38,422 nt of DNA, taken from positions 1 to 38,422 of the forward strand of contig DATJAL010000020.1 in NCBI GenBank assembly GCA_035516255.1, read 5' to 3'. Shown one piece after another: positions 1 to 7,455 of the stretch. The stretch comes from Chitinivibrionales bacterium. Its GTDB lineage: Bacteria > Fibrobacterota > Chitinivibrionia > Chitinivibrionales > FEN-1185. The first letter of the stretch is position 1, and the number at the start of each line of letters is the position of its first letter. The notes beneath the pieces were generated by a model, which saw only the letters and a program-made list of their open reading frames with translations, was not told where the DNA came from and searched no databases. A program made the position numbers and the translations under genes.

Positions 1-210
1 TCCATACAGAACTGAATCCATTTTCTCTCAAAGATGCAATAGAACGAAAACTCAAAGCCATTTTCAAACAAGTCTTGGTTACCTCATTTGTGAGACGACG
101 ACTTTGAGCCTTCGGTTACCTTTTTAAATGAGCCGATACGCCGGTTCACGGTATTTATCCTGTCATATCCTCTGGCATTTGCCCCCTCAATTCGAGTATT
201 TTATCCGAGC
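1..210. other. Left edge, no gene recognised
   Basis: No convincing gene is seen here. A short open stretch runs off the left edge and stops near position 124, but it has no recognisable content. The motif GGTTACCT occurs twice (about 76-83 and 113-120). CTCAAAG near 51 is answered by CTTTGAG near 101, which could form a weak stem. This may be the end of an upstream unit or the leader of the acyl gene cluster. No confident promoter was found. Confidence 0.4.
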
Positions 211-621
211 ATGAAAGCGGCCGTTCATGATTTTTCCATACCGGTGACCGTCGAATTCGAGGACGTGGACGCGTACCGGATCGCCCACCATACCAAGCTC
301 GTTTCGTACCTTGAGCGCGCGCGGGTGCGGTATTTTTCCAGCCTCGGGTTTGATCTGCAGGCGGCCGACATGACCGTGGTGCTGTACCATCTCGACATGA
401 ATTTCAAGAGGCCCGCCTTTTTCCAGGATTCGCTCACGGTGTCGGTGACACTCCGGTCTTTCGATAATTTCCGTATGGAGCTTTTTTATAAAATCCGCAG
501 GGGAACCGAGCTCATTGCCAGGGCCAGCACGGGCATGTGCTTTGTCGATCCGAAATCAAAGGTCATGATCCCCGCGCCCGACAAATACATTGCGAAGATC
601 AACGCACTGTTGCCAAAATAA
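211..621 (+). CDS. YbgC/FadM-like hotdog acyl thioesterase
   Basis: This is a 136-residue protein of the 4-hydroxybenzoyl-CoA thioesterase (hotdog) family, of normal length for a single-domain member. The motif around residues 16-38 (FEDVDAYRIAHH, then YLERAR) matches the family pattern D-x-D...H..Y...ER.R, with Asp20 as the likely catalytic acid. The family hydrolyses acyl-CoA or acyl-ACP thioesters in the cytoplasm. The gene lies 21 bases before a ketosynthase gene and heads a run of acyl-chain genes. It therefore probably releases or proofreads the acyl product of that pathway (inference). The ATG at 211 is the first start in frame and keeps the whole hotdog fold. No strong ribosome binding site is seen. 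Confidence 0.85.
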   Translation: MKAAVHDFSIPVTVEFEDVDAYRIAHHTKLVSYLERARVRYFSSLGFDLQAADMTVVLYHLDMNFKRPAFFQDSLTVSVTLRSFDNFRMELFYKIRRGTELIARASTGMCFVDPKSKVMIPAPDKYIAKINALLPK

Positions 622-642
622 CTCCGCAGGATAACACGCCCC

Positions 643-1851
643 ATGGCTGACCAGCACATAGTGATCACCGGCCTCGGCCTGATAACCGGACTCGGGCTCG
701 ACTGCGCCTCGTCGTGGGAAAAACTCGTGGCGGGACACAACCCGGTCAGGCGGTTTTCCCTGTTCGATCCCAGGGACCTCGGCTGTTTTTTCGGCGTGGA
801 ACTTCCGCCGGAGGCCGACGCCCTTTTCTCTGCCTGCATCAAGCCGCGCAGCCGGTCCCAGATGACGCGCGCCACCATGATCGCGGCGGTGTGCGCGGAC
901 ATGGCCGCGGCCGACGCGAACCTCGACGAGGTTGACAAAACGCGCATAGGCGTGGTGACGGGCGCCACCGGCACGGGGTATTGGTGGGACAAACAGGGCA
1001 AAGACGAGCACCGCATATTAAAGAACATGGCAAACGCCTCGGCGTCGTGGATAAGCCTGCGGCGCAAGTATCACGGGCCGTCGTATTCGGTGAGCACCGC
1101 ATGCGCATCGGGCGCGTACGCGCTCGCGGGCGCCTGTGACCTCATCGCCACCGGCCAGTGCGACGCGGTGGTCGCCGGCGCAGCGGATTCTTCGATCAAC
1201 TACGCGGACGTGGAGGGGTTCCTGAGCATCATGGCGCTTTCCGAGGAAAAAGAGGACTTTACGCATGCGTGCAGGCCGTTTGACATCGCGCGCAGCGGGT
1301 TTGTGATGGGCGAGGGCGGCGGCATGCTCGTGGCGGAGTCGCTTGAACATGCGCGGAAGCGCGGCGCGAAAATTTATGCGCGGCTCCACAGGCCCGGGCT
1401 TTCCAGCGAGGCGTACAACATGCTTTCCCCGCAGCCATCGGGAACGGGCATGGCGGGGGCGATGGAGCGCGCGCTCGCCAATGCGGCAATGAAGCCTTCG
1501 GCCGTCGATTATATAAACGCGCACGGCACGTCAACAGGGTACAACGATTTGTACGAAACGCTGGCGATCAAGGCGGTGTTCGGCGAACATGCGCGCGCCG
1601 TTCCAGTTTCGAGCACGAAGCCGCAGACCGGCCACTGCCTGGGAGGCGCGGCCGGCGTCGAGGCGGTGATCAGCGTTCTTGCGCTTGTCAATGGCACCGT
1701 TCCGGCGACCGTCAACCTGAAAACGCCCGACCCGCAGTGCGACCTCGACTACGTGCCGGGCCAAAGCAGGAAGCAAACAATCAAGACCGTGATGTCGAAT
1801 TCGTTCGCCTTCGGCGGCCATAACGGCGTCTGCATTTTCGAAAAACCATGA
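643..1851 (+). CDS. FabF-type beta-ketoacyl synthase
   Basis: This 402-residue protein has the complete KAS II thiolase fold. The nucleophile is Cys154 in STACASGAY. The two catalytic histidines are His294 (INAHGTSTG) and His331 (TKPQTGHCLGG). The C-terminal NSFAFGGHN loop is present, so it looks catalytically competent for decarboxylative Claisen condensation of an acyl chain with an extender on a carrier protein. The N-terminus VITGLGLITGLG is typical. It overlaps the next gene by the ATGA at 1848-1851, which indicates translational coupling. Divergent loops, such as GYWWDKQGKDEH near residue 112, and the neighbours suggest a specialised ketosynthase rather than the housekeeping FabF. A role like PksF, a chain-branching decarboxylase, is an alternative, but that group usually lacks the Cys. 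Confidence 0.9.
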   Translation: MADQHIVITGLGLITGLGLDCASSWEKLVAGHNPVRRFSLFDPRDLGCFFGVELPPEADALFSACIKPRSRSQMTRATMIAAVCADMAAADANLDEVDKTRIGVVTGATGTGYWWDKQGKDEHRILKNMANASASWISLRRKYHGPSYSVSTACASGAYALAGACDLIATGQCDAVVAGAADSSINYADVEGFLSIMALSEEKEDFTHACRPFDIARSGFVMGEGGGMLVAESLEHARKRGAKIYARLHRPGLSSEAYNMLSPQPSGTGMAGAMERALANAAMKPSAVDYINAHGTSTGYNDLYETLAIKAVFGEHARAVPVSSTKPQTGHCLGGAAGVEAVISVLALVNGTVPATVNLKTPDPQCDLDYVPGQSRKQTIKTVMSNSFAFGGHNGVCIFEKP

Positions 1852-2960
1852 CACGATCTGTTTATATAGCCGGGACCGGATCGTTCCTTCCGGGGGACCC
1901 CATCCCGTTCGGCGCCATCGACGCGGCGCTCGGGCCGCTTCCGGGCGCGCCCGCGGCGGTGCGGAAGTGGTATGCGTCAAGCGGCGCCGTGATGCGGGAG
2001 CTCCTCGACGTCAAGTACGTGCATTACGCCCTCGACCCCGTGACGCGCGAGTTCACCGAGGACAACGTCACCATGGCGGTGAAGGCGGCGCGGGCCGCGC
2101 TTTCGCATGCCGGCATGGCGCCGCGCGACATCGACCTCATCTGTTACGGCAGCGCGCACCAGGACCAGATGCCAACGGCCTCGGTGCGCATCCAGGAGGC
2201 GCTCGGCATCGAGCGCTGCGACGAGCTGTCCATCCACGCGAACTGCACCTCGGCGTACAAGGCCCTTTACTGCGCGCACGAGTTCATCGCTTCGGGAAAA
2301 AACCGGAACGCGCTTGTGCTCTCTGCCAACATCTCGTCGTCGGAGCTGCGGTCGGAATATTACAACCAGCCCAAGATCGACAAGGAGTCGCTGTTTCTGC
2401 GGTGGTTTCTGTGCGACGGCGCGGGCGCCGCCGTGCTGACAAGCGAGAATGCCCTCTCCAAGGGTTACGAGCTCGAATTCTCGTTCATGGAATCAATCGG
2501 CGGAAAGCGGCCGTCGCTCATGTTCAACGAACGGCCGGCCCTGTGGCTGCCGCCGAACAGGGAATTCGAGGAGGCGCGCCACCATCTGCGCCAGAAATTC
2601 CGCAACGCGCTCTCGACGCCGGTGTTCACGGAAAAGGACGGGTCCGTGTTTTTCAACGGGCTCAGGCGCATGCTGACAAAAGGGAATATTCCGGTGAACA
2701 GGATACGGCTGTTCCAGGTGAACATGCCCACCAAGCACATCATCGAATCCATCATGGAAGAATGCAAAAACATCGGCATCCCGGCGGCCGCGCTCTATTC
2801 CCGTCTCAACGACCTCGGCTACTGCGGCCCGCCCATGGTGTTCATCTGCCTTGACAAGATCGTAAGAGAGGAAACGCTTTCGCCCGGGGACAGGATCGTG
2901 AGCTTCGTGACCGAGGTGAGCAAGTTCATGCAGGCGGGGTACTCGATTGTAAAGAGGTAA
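1848..2960 (+). CDS. KAS III-like (FabH/HMG-CoA synthase superfamily) enzyme
   Basis: This is a 370-residue thiolase-superfamily protein with KAS III layout. A typical N-terminal strand (VYIAGTGSFLP) is followed by the nucleophile segment HANCTSAYKAL (Cys133) and the CDGAGAAVL motif at 189-197. By eye, the FabH catalytic His aligns with Asn292 in QVNMPTKHI and the catalytic Asn aligns with about Tyr325 in LGYCGPPM. So only the Cys of the triad is conserved, and His297 lies close by. It is longer than FabH (about 320). It may be an acyl-transferring or non-decarboxylating condensing enzyme, and its place between a ketosynthase and an acyltransferase recalls HMG-CoA synthase-like PksG. The reaction is not determined from sequence. 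Confidence 0.8.
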   Translation: MTRSVYIAGTGSFLPGDPIPFGAIDAALGPLPGAPAAVRKWYASSGAVMRELLDVKYVHYALDPVTREFTEDNVTMAVKAARAALSHAGMAPRDIDLICYGSAHQDQMPTASVRIQEALGIERCDELSIHANCTSAYKALYCAHEFIASGKNRNALVLSANISSSELRSEYYNQPKIDKESLFLRWFLCDGAGAAVLTSENALSKGYELEFSFMESIGGKRPSLMFNERPALWLPPNREFEEARHHLRQKFRNALSTPVFTEKDGSVFFNGLRRMLTKGNIPVNRIRLFQVNMPTKHIIESIMEECKNIGIPAAALYSRLNDLGYCGPPMVFICLDKIVREETLSPGDRIVSFVTEVSKFMQAGYSIVKR

Positions 2961-2975
2961 AATAAAAAGATATTC

Positions 2976-3085
2976 TGGAGGGGGAAGTCTCCCCCTGGGG
3001 TGCAGCTTCCGCCGCCTCCTTGACAATAAATAATCAAAAAGGCGGCGGCGATCTTCACCCACACCCCCTCAGTGGCGCCGCCCAG
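2976..3085 (+). repeat. Intergenic repeat, family A, copy 1
   Basis: This GC-rich element fills the gap between the KAS III-like gene and the acyltransferase gene. It runs from GGAGGGGGAAGTCTCCCCC through GGGGTGCAGCTTCCGCCG to ACACCCCCTC and GGCGCCG. An inner stem pairs CCGCCGCCTCCTT with AAAAGGCGGCGG across an AT-rich loop. Related copies lie near 10660, 12886, 13216, 16698 and 33735, some reversed. It carries no coding capacity that fits its neighbours. Confidence 0.8.
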
Positions 3086-3102
3086 ATCGCTTAAAAAGAT
3101 TT

Positions 3103-4029
3103 ATGATTGACAAACAACAAATAGTGTTCATCTTTCCCGGCGCCGCAGTCGAACCCTGCGGAGCGGAGAGGGCTTTTTATCAAAAGCACCGTGAGGTCAT
3201 GCGAACGTTCATCCAACAAGCCTCTGTCGTTGCAGGTTTTGATTTCGAGGAAACGCTGGTTGAGGAAGAAATATCTTCGCTTGACGAACGAAGCGGCCAG
3301 CTCTTCACTTTTGCATTTTCCCATGCCGTTGCCATGGCATATCAAAAAACCGGAATTATTCCTGTTGCGCTGGCGGGCTACAGCATGGGCGTTTATGCCG
3401 CCGTGTCGGTGTCGGGTGCGCTTTCATTCATCGATTGCTGCGCGGTGGCGGGCCTGGCGTTCGACATCATGAAAAAACACTGCGGGGGCGAAGCGTTCGC
3501 CATGGGAGCCGTGGTGGGATTGACGCATGAGGAGACGCATCGTCTTTGCGATTCGGGAAAATATCCCTCGGTGTGCCGCACCAACACCAACAACGAAACC
3601 TGCGGCGTATTTTCCGGGAAAAAAGACGAGATGCAAACGTTTTTTGAAGACGCCCGGGCGCGGGGAGCGATTTCAACCACGTTGTTGAACGTGAGCATAC
3701 CGTATCATCATCCGCAATATCTTGCCGAGGCGTCGCGCGAATTCCGCAAAGCCATATATAATTTGTCTTGGAGCGACGCTGATGTTCCGATAATTTCGTC
3801 GATCGACCAGCAACCGCTTGTCAAGTCCGGCGACATTGCCGATTTCATCGCAACGGGCATTGCCTCGCCCGTGCACTGGCACCATGTGGTGCAGGCCATG
3901 GCGGGCATAGGGGTCGCAACGGCATACGAATGCGGGTCCGGGATTTCCCTGTCCCAGAACGGCAGGTTCATCCACAACGGCATCCGCTACGTCACCATAA
4001 AAAAATCCGTCAGGAGCAGTGCCGCGTGA
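3103..4029 (+). CDS. FabD-like acyltransferase
   Basis: This 308-residue protein has the malonyl-CoA:ACP transacylase fold and normal family length. The nucleophile elbow is AGYSMGVYAA with Ser94, and the probable catalytic His is His202 or His203 in VSIPYHHPQYL. Two usual features are missing. The oxyanion GQG near the N-terminus reads FPGAA. The Arg that binds the free carboxylate of malonyl units in FabD (R117) aligns with a hydrophobic residue in VAGLAFDIM. This suggests a non-carboxylated acyl donor, although the alignment is by eye. The enzyme would load acyl groups onto a carrier protein in trans for the neighbouring synthases. Its stop overlaps the GTG of the next gene (4026-4029). 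Confidence 0.85.
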   Translation: MIDKQQIVFIFPGAAVEPCGAERAFYQKHREVMRTFIQQASVVAGFDFEETLVEEEISSLDERSGQLFTFAFSHAVAMAYQKTGIIPVALAGYSMGVYAAVSVSGALSFIDCCAVAGLAFDIMKKHCGGEAFAMGAVVGLTHEETHRLCDSGKYPSVCRTNTNNETCGVFSGKKDEMQTFFEDARARGAISTTLLNVSIPYHHPQYLAEASREFRKAIYNLSWSDADVPIISSIDQQPLVKSGDIADFIATGIASPVHWHHVVQAMAGIGVATAYECGSGISLSQNGRFIHNGIRYVTIKKSVRSSAA

Positions 4030-5096
4030 GCATGAGCATACTCATTGCCGGCAGCGGGAAAATCGGCCGCGACACGGGCATGTATTTCCTGAAACGGGGC
4101 AATGCCGTAACGTGGGTTTCGGCAAACGAGGCCCGTCTCGTGGAGCTGCAGGCATGGGTTGACAAATCGGTGCGCATGCACCTAAAATATTCCGGCGGCG
4201 CCGTGAAGCGGTTGGCGGCGTCGTTTTTCCTGTACGGGGAACTTGAAGACGACAAATTTGATGTGATAGTGGAATGCTCGAAGGAACATCTTGAAGAAAA
4301 GAAAAAAGTTGTTTCTCGGCTCGAAAAATATCTCAACGGCGCGCTTCTGCTTTCCACGTCGTCATCACTGCTTCCGTCCTCGATCCATCCCGCATGCGCC
4401 GGATTTCACGTTTTTTATCCTTTGGAGTTCACCAAAACCGCCGAAACCGTCGTGCCCGCATCATTGTCTTTTTTAAAAATAAACGCGTTGAATTCGCTGT
4501 GCGCCGAAAACGGGATCACGCCGATCATGCAAACCGAGAAAAACGCCTTTAGCGTGAACCGGCTTTTGCTGCCGCTGCAGAACGAGGTGTTCCGGTTGAT
4601 TGAAAACGGTATTGCTGCTGCGGACATCAACAAGGTCTCGGCTTCACCGCTGCTGCCAATCGGTCAATTGGATTTCATTAAAAAAATCGGACCCGCGGTG
4701 GTGAGGGCATCGGTTGAAAATTATCGCTTTCGAATGCGGCCGGAGGAGGCCGACGCGTTTACTCAATTGTCAAACGGCCTCGTCGATTTTATGGGACCTA
4801 GTGTTAGCCGTCAATCGAGTAAAGAACTTTCTCCGAACGATCTTGGTGCGCTGAAACGGCGATTGTATTATCTTTTTATCAACACCTGTCTTGATTTCAT
4901 TGAGCAAAAAGAAATGCGTGCCGCTGATCTTGATCATGCGCTTGATTCCGTGTTCGGCGCGGAGATTGCGTTCGATCAGGCGGTCAGGGACGAAGGAAAG
5001 CAAGTCATCAGCGATACGCTGAACGAAGTTTTTGACAAAACGAGAATAGAATATTTCCGGCCGCGGCCGGCATTGTCGATAGGGGGAAATTTCTAA
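4026..5096 (+). CDS. 3-hydroxyacyl-CoA dehydrogenase-like protein
   Basis: This 356-residue protein is a divergent L-3-hydroxyacyl-CoA dehydrogenase. The N-terminal Rossmann motif is GSGKIG (residues 9-14). The middle segment VIVECSKEHLEEKKKV parallels the family's VIEAV.E...K. The expected catalytic His128 (GFHVFYP) and Asn178 (SVNRLLLP) are present, followed by C-terminal helical substrate-binding domains. It would interconvert 3-keto and 3-hydroxy acyl thioesters with NAD(H). In this cluster it could take the place of a FabG-type ketoreductase, since no FabG is present. The GTG at 4026 is chosen because AGGAG at 4012-4016 is well spaced. ATG at 4032 is the alternative. An open frame upstream of 4026 overlaps the acyltransferase and is not used. 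Confidence 0.8.
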   Translation: MSMSILIAGSGKIGRDTGMYFLKRGNAVTWVSANEARLVELQAWVDKSVRMHLKYSGGAVKRLAASFFLYGELEDDKFDVIVECSKEHLEEKKKVVSRLEKYLNGALLLSTSSSLLPSSIHPACAGFHVFYPLEFTKTAETVVPASLSFLKINALNSLCAENGITPIMQTEKNAFSVNRLLLPLQNEVFRLIENGIAAADINKVSASPLLPIGQLDFIKKIGPAVVRASVENYRFRMRPEEADAFTQLSNGLVDFMGPSVSRQSSKELSPNDLGALKRRLYYLFINTCLDFIEQKEMRAADLDHALDSVFGAEIAFDQAVRDEGKQVISDTLNEVFDKTRIEYFRPRPALSIGGNF

Positions 5097-5139
5097 CGTC
5101 GTTCCTGCGAAAGCGGGAATCTATTTTTATAAACGGTTT

Positions 5140-5345
5140 TTTTCAGGGGCTTTGCCCCCGAACCCCGCCTGCTTTTCTTCTGCAGCGAAGAAAAGTTGGC
5201 AAAAGACGCCGCGCCATCAGCGCCGCCTGAACCCTCGGCAGTCGGGCCGCTCGTGAACTCGCCCGGCGCGTAAAAAGAAAGATGAGCGGGCTCGGAAAGC
5301 ACGAGCGGCTTATCCTCCCGCCTCGGGGTCGGCGCTGACGGCGAT
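5140..5345 (+). repeat. Intergenic repeat, module C
   Basis: The 361-base gap between the dehydrogenase and the first hydratase gene is non-coding mosaic repeat. The stretch CATCAGCGCCGCCTG...CCCTCGGC..GTCGGGCCGCTCGTGAACTC near 5216-5263 recurs almost exactly near 28222-28270, between recB and recD. GGGGCTTTGCCCCCGAACCC at 5149-5168 can fold on itself. Confidence 0.75.
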
Positions 5346-5365
5346 GAAAGAAAAAGAGTGGCGGT

Positions 5366-5432
5366 TGACTTATGCCAAGCGTTAGGGGCGACTGGAGGCC
5401 GCGCCGGAGCCGCGGAACGCCCAATTTCATTA
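5366..5432 (+). repeat. Intergenic repeat, family B, copy 1
   Basis: This short family B copy starts with CTTATGCCAAGCGTTAGG and ends with GGAACGCCCAATTTC just before the AT-rich leader of the hydratase gene. The same two end signatures bracket copies near 14440 and 38015. The right end alone is found at many other gaps. Confidence 0.75.
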
Positions 5433-5457
5433 TATCTTGTAAAGAATATAACGAACC

Positions 5458-6186
5458 ATGAAACTGCTCTACTCCATCACCGGTTCCATCGGCCGCATCG
5501 TGCTTTCAAATCCGCCGTACAATTACCTGCCCGAGCCTGAATTCGAGAACCCCGACACTCTCAAGGGGTTTTTGTCAAGAAAGGAACTCACGGGGATCGT
5601 TGTTTCGGGCGAGGGGAAACATTTCTGCGCGGGCGCTGACACTGAGCGCCTTTCGGAATTGACGAAAAATCCGTCCGCGCTGAAAGACGCCATGGAAAAG
5701 GGAAAATCCCTGCTCGACATCATCCGGTACGCAACGGTCCCTGTTGTGGCGGCGGTCCGCGGCAGCTGCCTCGGCGGCGGGCTCGAGATCGCGCTGGCGT
5801 GCCATTTCCGGTTTGCGGTGAAATCGGCGATGCTCGGTTTCCCCGAGTCGCAGCGGCTGCTGATGCCAGGCCTCGGCGGCACGGTATTTTCGCAGGAAGT
5901 GGCGTGCCGCCGGCACGTCATTGAGCTTGCGGTGTCGGGAAAAATGATCGGCGCGCCCGAGGCGCGTGAAATGGGAATTGTTGACCAATGCTTCGACGGC
6001 GCGGACCTTGAGGGTGAAGCGCAGCGGTTCCTTTGCCGGCTCACCGAGGGCAGGCCCGCGGCGCTGGTCCGCAGCATCATGACCTCCATTCATAACGCCA
6101 GGACCCTGCCGCTCGATGAGGCGCTGCGCAGGGAGACCGAACTGTTCTGCGATGCTGCGAGAAAGAACCATGGCCAGCAACCGTAA
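5458..6186 (+). CDS. Enoyl-CoA hydratase/isomerase family protein 1
   Basis: This 242-residue protein has the crotonase fold. The oxyanion-hole segments are GKHFCAGAD (residues 53-61) and GSCLGGGLEIALACH (102-116). Both positions used as acid/base in true hydratases hold glutamate: Glu110, and Glu130 in LGFPES. The PGLGGT loop follows. It should hydrate or dehydrate an enoyl thioester. It is slightly shorter than the usual 255-260 residues. In the cluster it would follow the dehydrogenase-like protein as the dehydratase step, or act as the first of an ECH pair as in polyketide beta-branching (inference). Its end overlaps the AcpS-like gene by 17 bases. Confidence 0.88.
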   Translation: MKLLYSITGSIGRIVLSNPPYNYLPEPEFENPDTLKGFLSRKELTGIVVSGEGKHFCAGADTERLSELTKNPSALKDAMEKGKSLLDIIRYATVPVVAAVRGSCLGGGLEIALACHFRFAVKSAMLGFPESQRLLMPGLGGTVFSQEVACRRHVIELAVSGKMIGAPEAREMGIVDQCFDGADLEGEAQRFLCRLTEGRPAALVRSIMTSIHNARTLPLDEALRRETELFCDAARKNHGQQP

Positions 6187-6544
6187 CACCCGCGCCGTGG
6201 TTTCGTTTCTCGGCATCGTGCCTGTTGCATCGGTCAAGCAGCATCAGCACGCCCTTTTGAAGCGCTACTTTCCGGAGGGGGACGCGCCTGCCGGCGGCCA
6301 GACCGCGGCGGGGTTCGCGGCGCTCAAGAAGGCCCTTGGCAGGCTTGCAAAATCGGAATTCGGCGCAACGGTCAGTCCGGCCGACATCGTGCTCGCGCAC
6401 GACAAAAGGGGCGCGCCCAGGATCGTGTCCATGCCCCTTGCCGCGGCGGTGAAAAAGCGCATCCATGTTTCGGTCACCCACACGGCCACGCACGCGTACG
6501 GTTTGGCCGCGGCAAAGCGGAAAAGGCATGAAAATGCAGGATAG
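6170..6544 (+). CDS. AcpS-like protein lacking metal ligands
   Basis: This 124-residue protein resembles the holo-ACP synthase (4'-phosphopantetheinyl transferase) domain in its second half. ADIVLAHDKRGAPRIV parallels the AcpS I.(V).D..G.P strand, and RIHVSVTHTATHAYGLAAA parallels the VHVSLTHT...A.A motif. The usual N-terminal GxDxVEI.R metal site is replaced by FLGIVPVAS (13-21), and the AAKEA helix is replaced by FAALKKAL (49-56), so the Mg-binding Asp and Glu appear to be absent. It may bind a carrier protein or CoA without transferase activity, or it may be a divergent transferase. The start at ATG 6170 keeps the visible domain. The gene lies between and overlaps both hydratase genes, which suggests strict co-expression. 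Confidence 0.6.
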   Translation: MASNRNTRAVVSFLGIVPVASVKQHQHALLKRYFPEGDAPAGGQTAAGFAALKKALGRLAKSEFGATVSPADIVLAHDKRGAPRIVSMPLAAAVKKRIHVSVTHTATHAYGLAAAKRKRHENAG

Positions 6545-7148
6545 GCCCATCATCCTCGAGCAGTCGGGCGGGATCGCGCGCCTCACGCTTTCGGCCCCGC
6601 CGAAAAACGAAATGGGCGCCTTGTTCTTTCAGGAGCTTTTTGCGCTCAGGCCAGATCTCCAGCGCCTTTCGGTGAAGGGCATGATCGTCCGCGGCAGGGG
6701 AAGGCATTTCTCGTCCGGCGCCAACATAGCGCAGCTCAGGGCCATGCTCTCGCTCACCACCACGCGGGCGGGGATGCGCTCGCTCCTTGACAACAGCGAC
6801 AGCTTCTCGGCGCTCGCCGCATTGCCGTTCCCCGTGGTGGCCGCCATCCAGGGCTGCTGCCTGGGGTCCGGCCTCGAGCTGGCGCTGGCCTGCCACGTGC
6901 GCGTTGCCGCGAAAAACGCGGTGCTCGGACTTCCCGAGGCAGGCTTCGGCCTCATGCCCGGCTGCGGCGGAAGCGTGCGCTTCACGCGGCTTGTCGGATA
7001 CCGGAAGGCGATGCGGTTTCTGTTGACCGGGGAATCACTGCTGGCCCAAGATGCGCTGAACGAAGGCATTGTCGACAAGGTTGTTGACAAAGATGAACTT
7101 GAGGCCGCGGCGGTGAGGATGATTGAGAAGATTGGAAATAATAGATAA
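6534..7148 (+). CDS. Enoyl-CoA hydratase/isomerase family protein 2
   Basis: This second crotonase-fold protein has 204 residues from ATG 6534. Oxyanion segments are GRHFSSGANI (56-65) and GCCLGSGLELALACH (107-121). The two glutamates Glu115 and Glu135 (LGLPEAGFG) are kept, and PGCGGS follows. It ends soon after the core and lacks much of the C-terminal helical domain of the roughly 260-residue hydratases. ATG 6528 is also possible, but AAAAGG at 6521-6526 is better spaced for 6534. The gene overlaps the AcpS-like gene and is the last of the acyl cluster. Two hydratase-fold proteins in one cluster fit successive dehydration and isomerisation or decarboxylation steps (inference). Confidence 0.85.
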   Translation: MQDRPIILEQSGGIARLTLSAPPKNEMGALFFQELFALRPDLQRLSVKGMIVRGRGRHFSSGANIAQLRAMLSLTTTRAGMRSLLDNSDSFSALAALPFPVVAAIQGCCLGSGLELALACHVRVAAKNAVLGLPEAGFGLMPGCGGSVRFTRLVGYRKAMRFLLTGESLLAQDALNEGIVDKVVDKDELEAAAVRMIEKIGNNR

Positions 7149-7162
7149 AATTTAAATATACC

Positions 7163-7455
7163 GGGCGGGGGAAGTCCAGCCTGTCTCATAACTACCAAAA
7201 GAATCATGGCGCCTGCCGGTCACGGCACCGTGCCTCCCTCCGGGCCCGGCTGTTCGCCTCGTTGCCGGACCGCCCTATGCCGCAAGCGGCGGGGCGCCCA
7301 ATTTCAGTTTTTACAATTCATGCTTAGTGCAAGTGTCCGATTGCGCTTTTCTGCGCTCTCTGCGTCTCTGCGGTGCAGTTTTTCCTTTGACTATTATGTA
7401 TTTTAATTCCAATCAAAGTGGTTTTTTAATCCTTTTCAATTAAATCATCATATCC
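7163..7455 (+). repeat. Intergenic repeats before hisD (family B and CTCTGCG type)
   Basis: This gap begins with a fragment of family A (GGGCGGGGGAAGTC near 7162) and continues with a family B copy (about 7199-7310, ending GGGGCGCCCAATTTC). It then holds a copy of the short repeat CTGCGTCTCTGCGGTG near 7359-7375, a motif that recurs between genes in many unrelated bacteria. No gene is seen. The leader just before hisD is AT-rich, with no clear promoter. Confidence 0.7.

Noticed and set aside
2-124. End of an upstream gene at the left edge
   Set aside because: The open stretch is only 40 codons, has no family features and the DNA is AT-richer than real genes here.
211-7148. A classical HMG-CoA-synthase beta-branching cassette
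   Set aside because: The KAS III-like protein lacks the HMGS Glu and His by eye, the ketosynthase keeps its Cys, and no ACP or modular PKS is visible. Kept only as an alternative.
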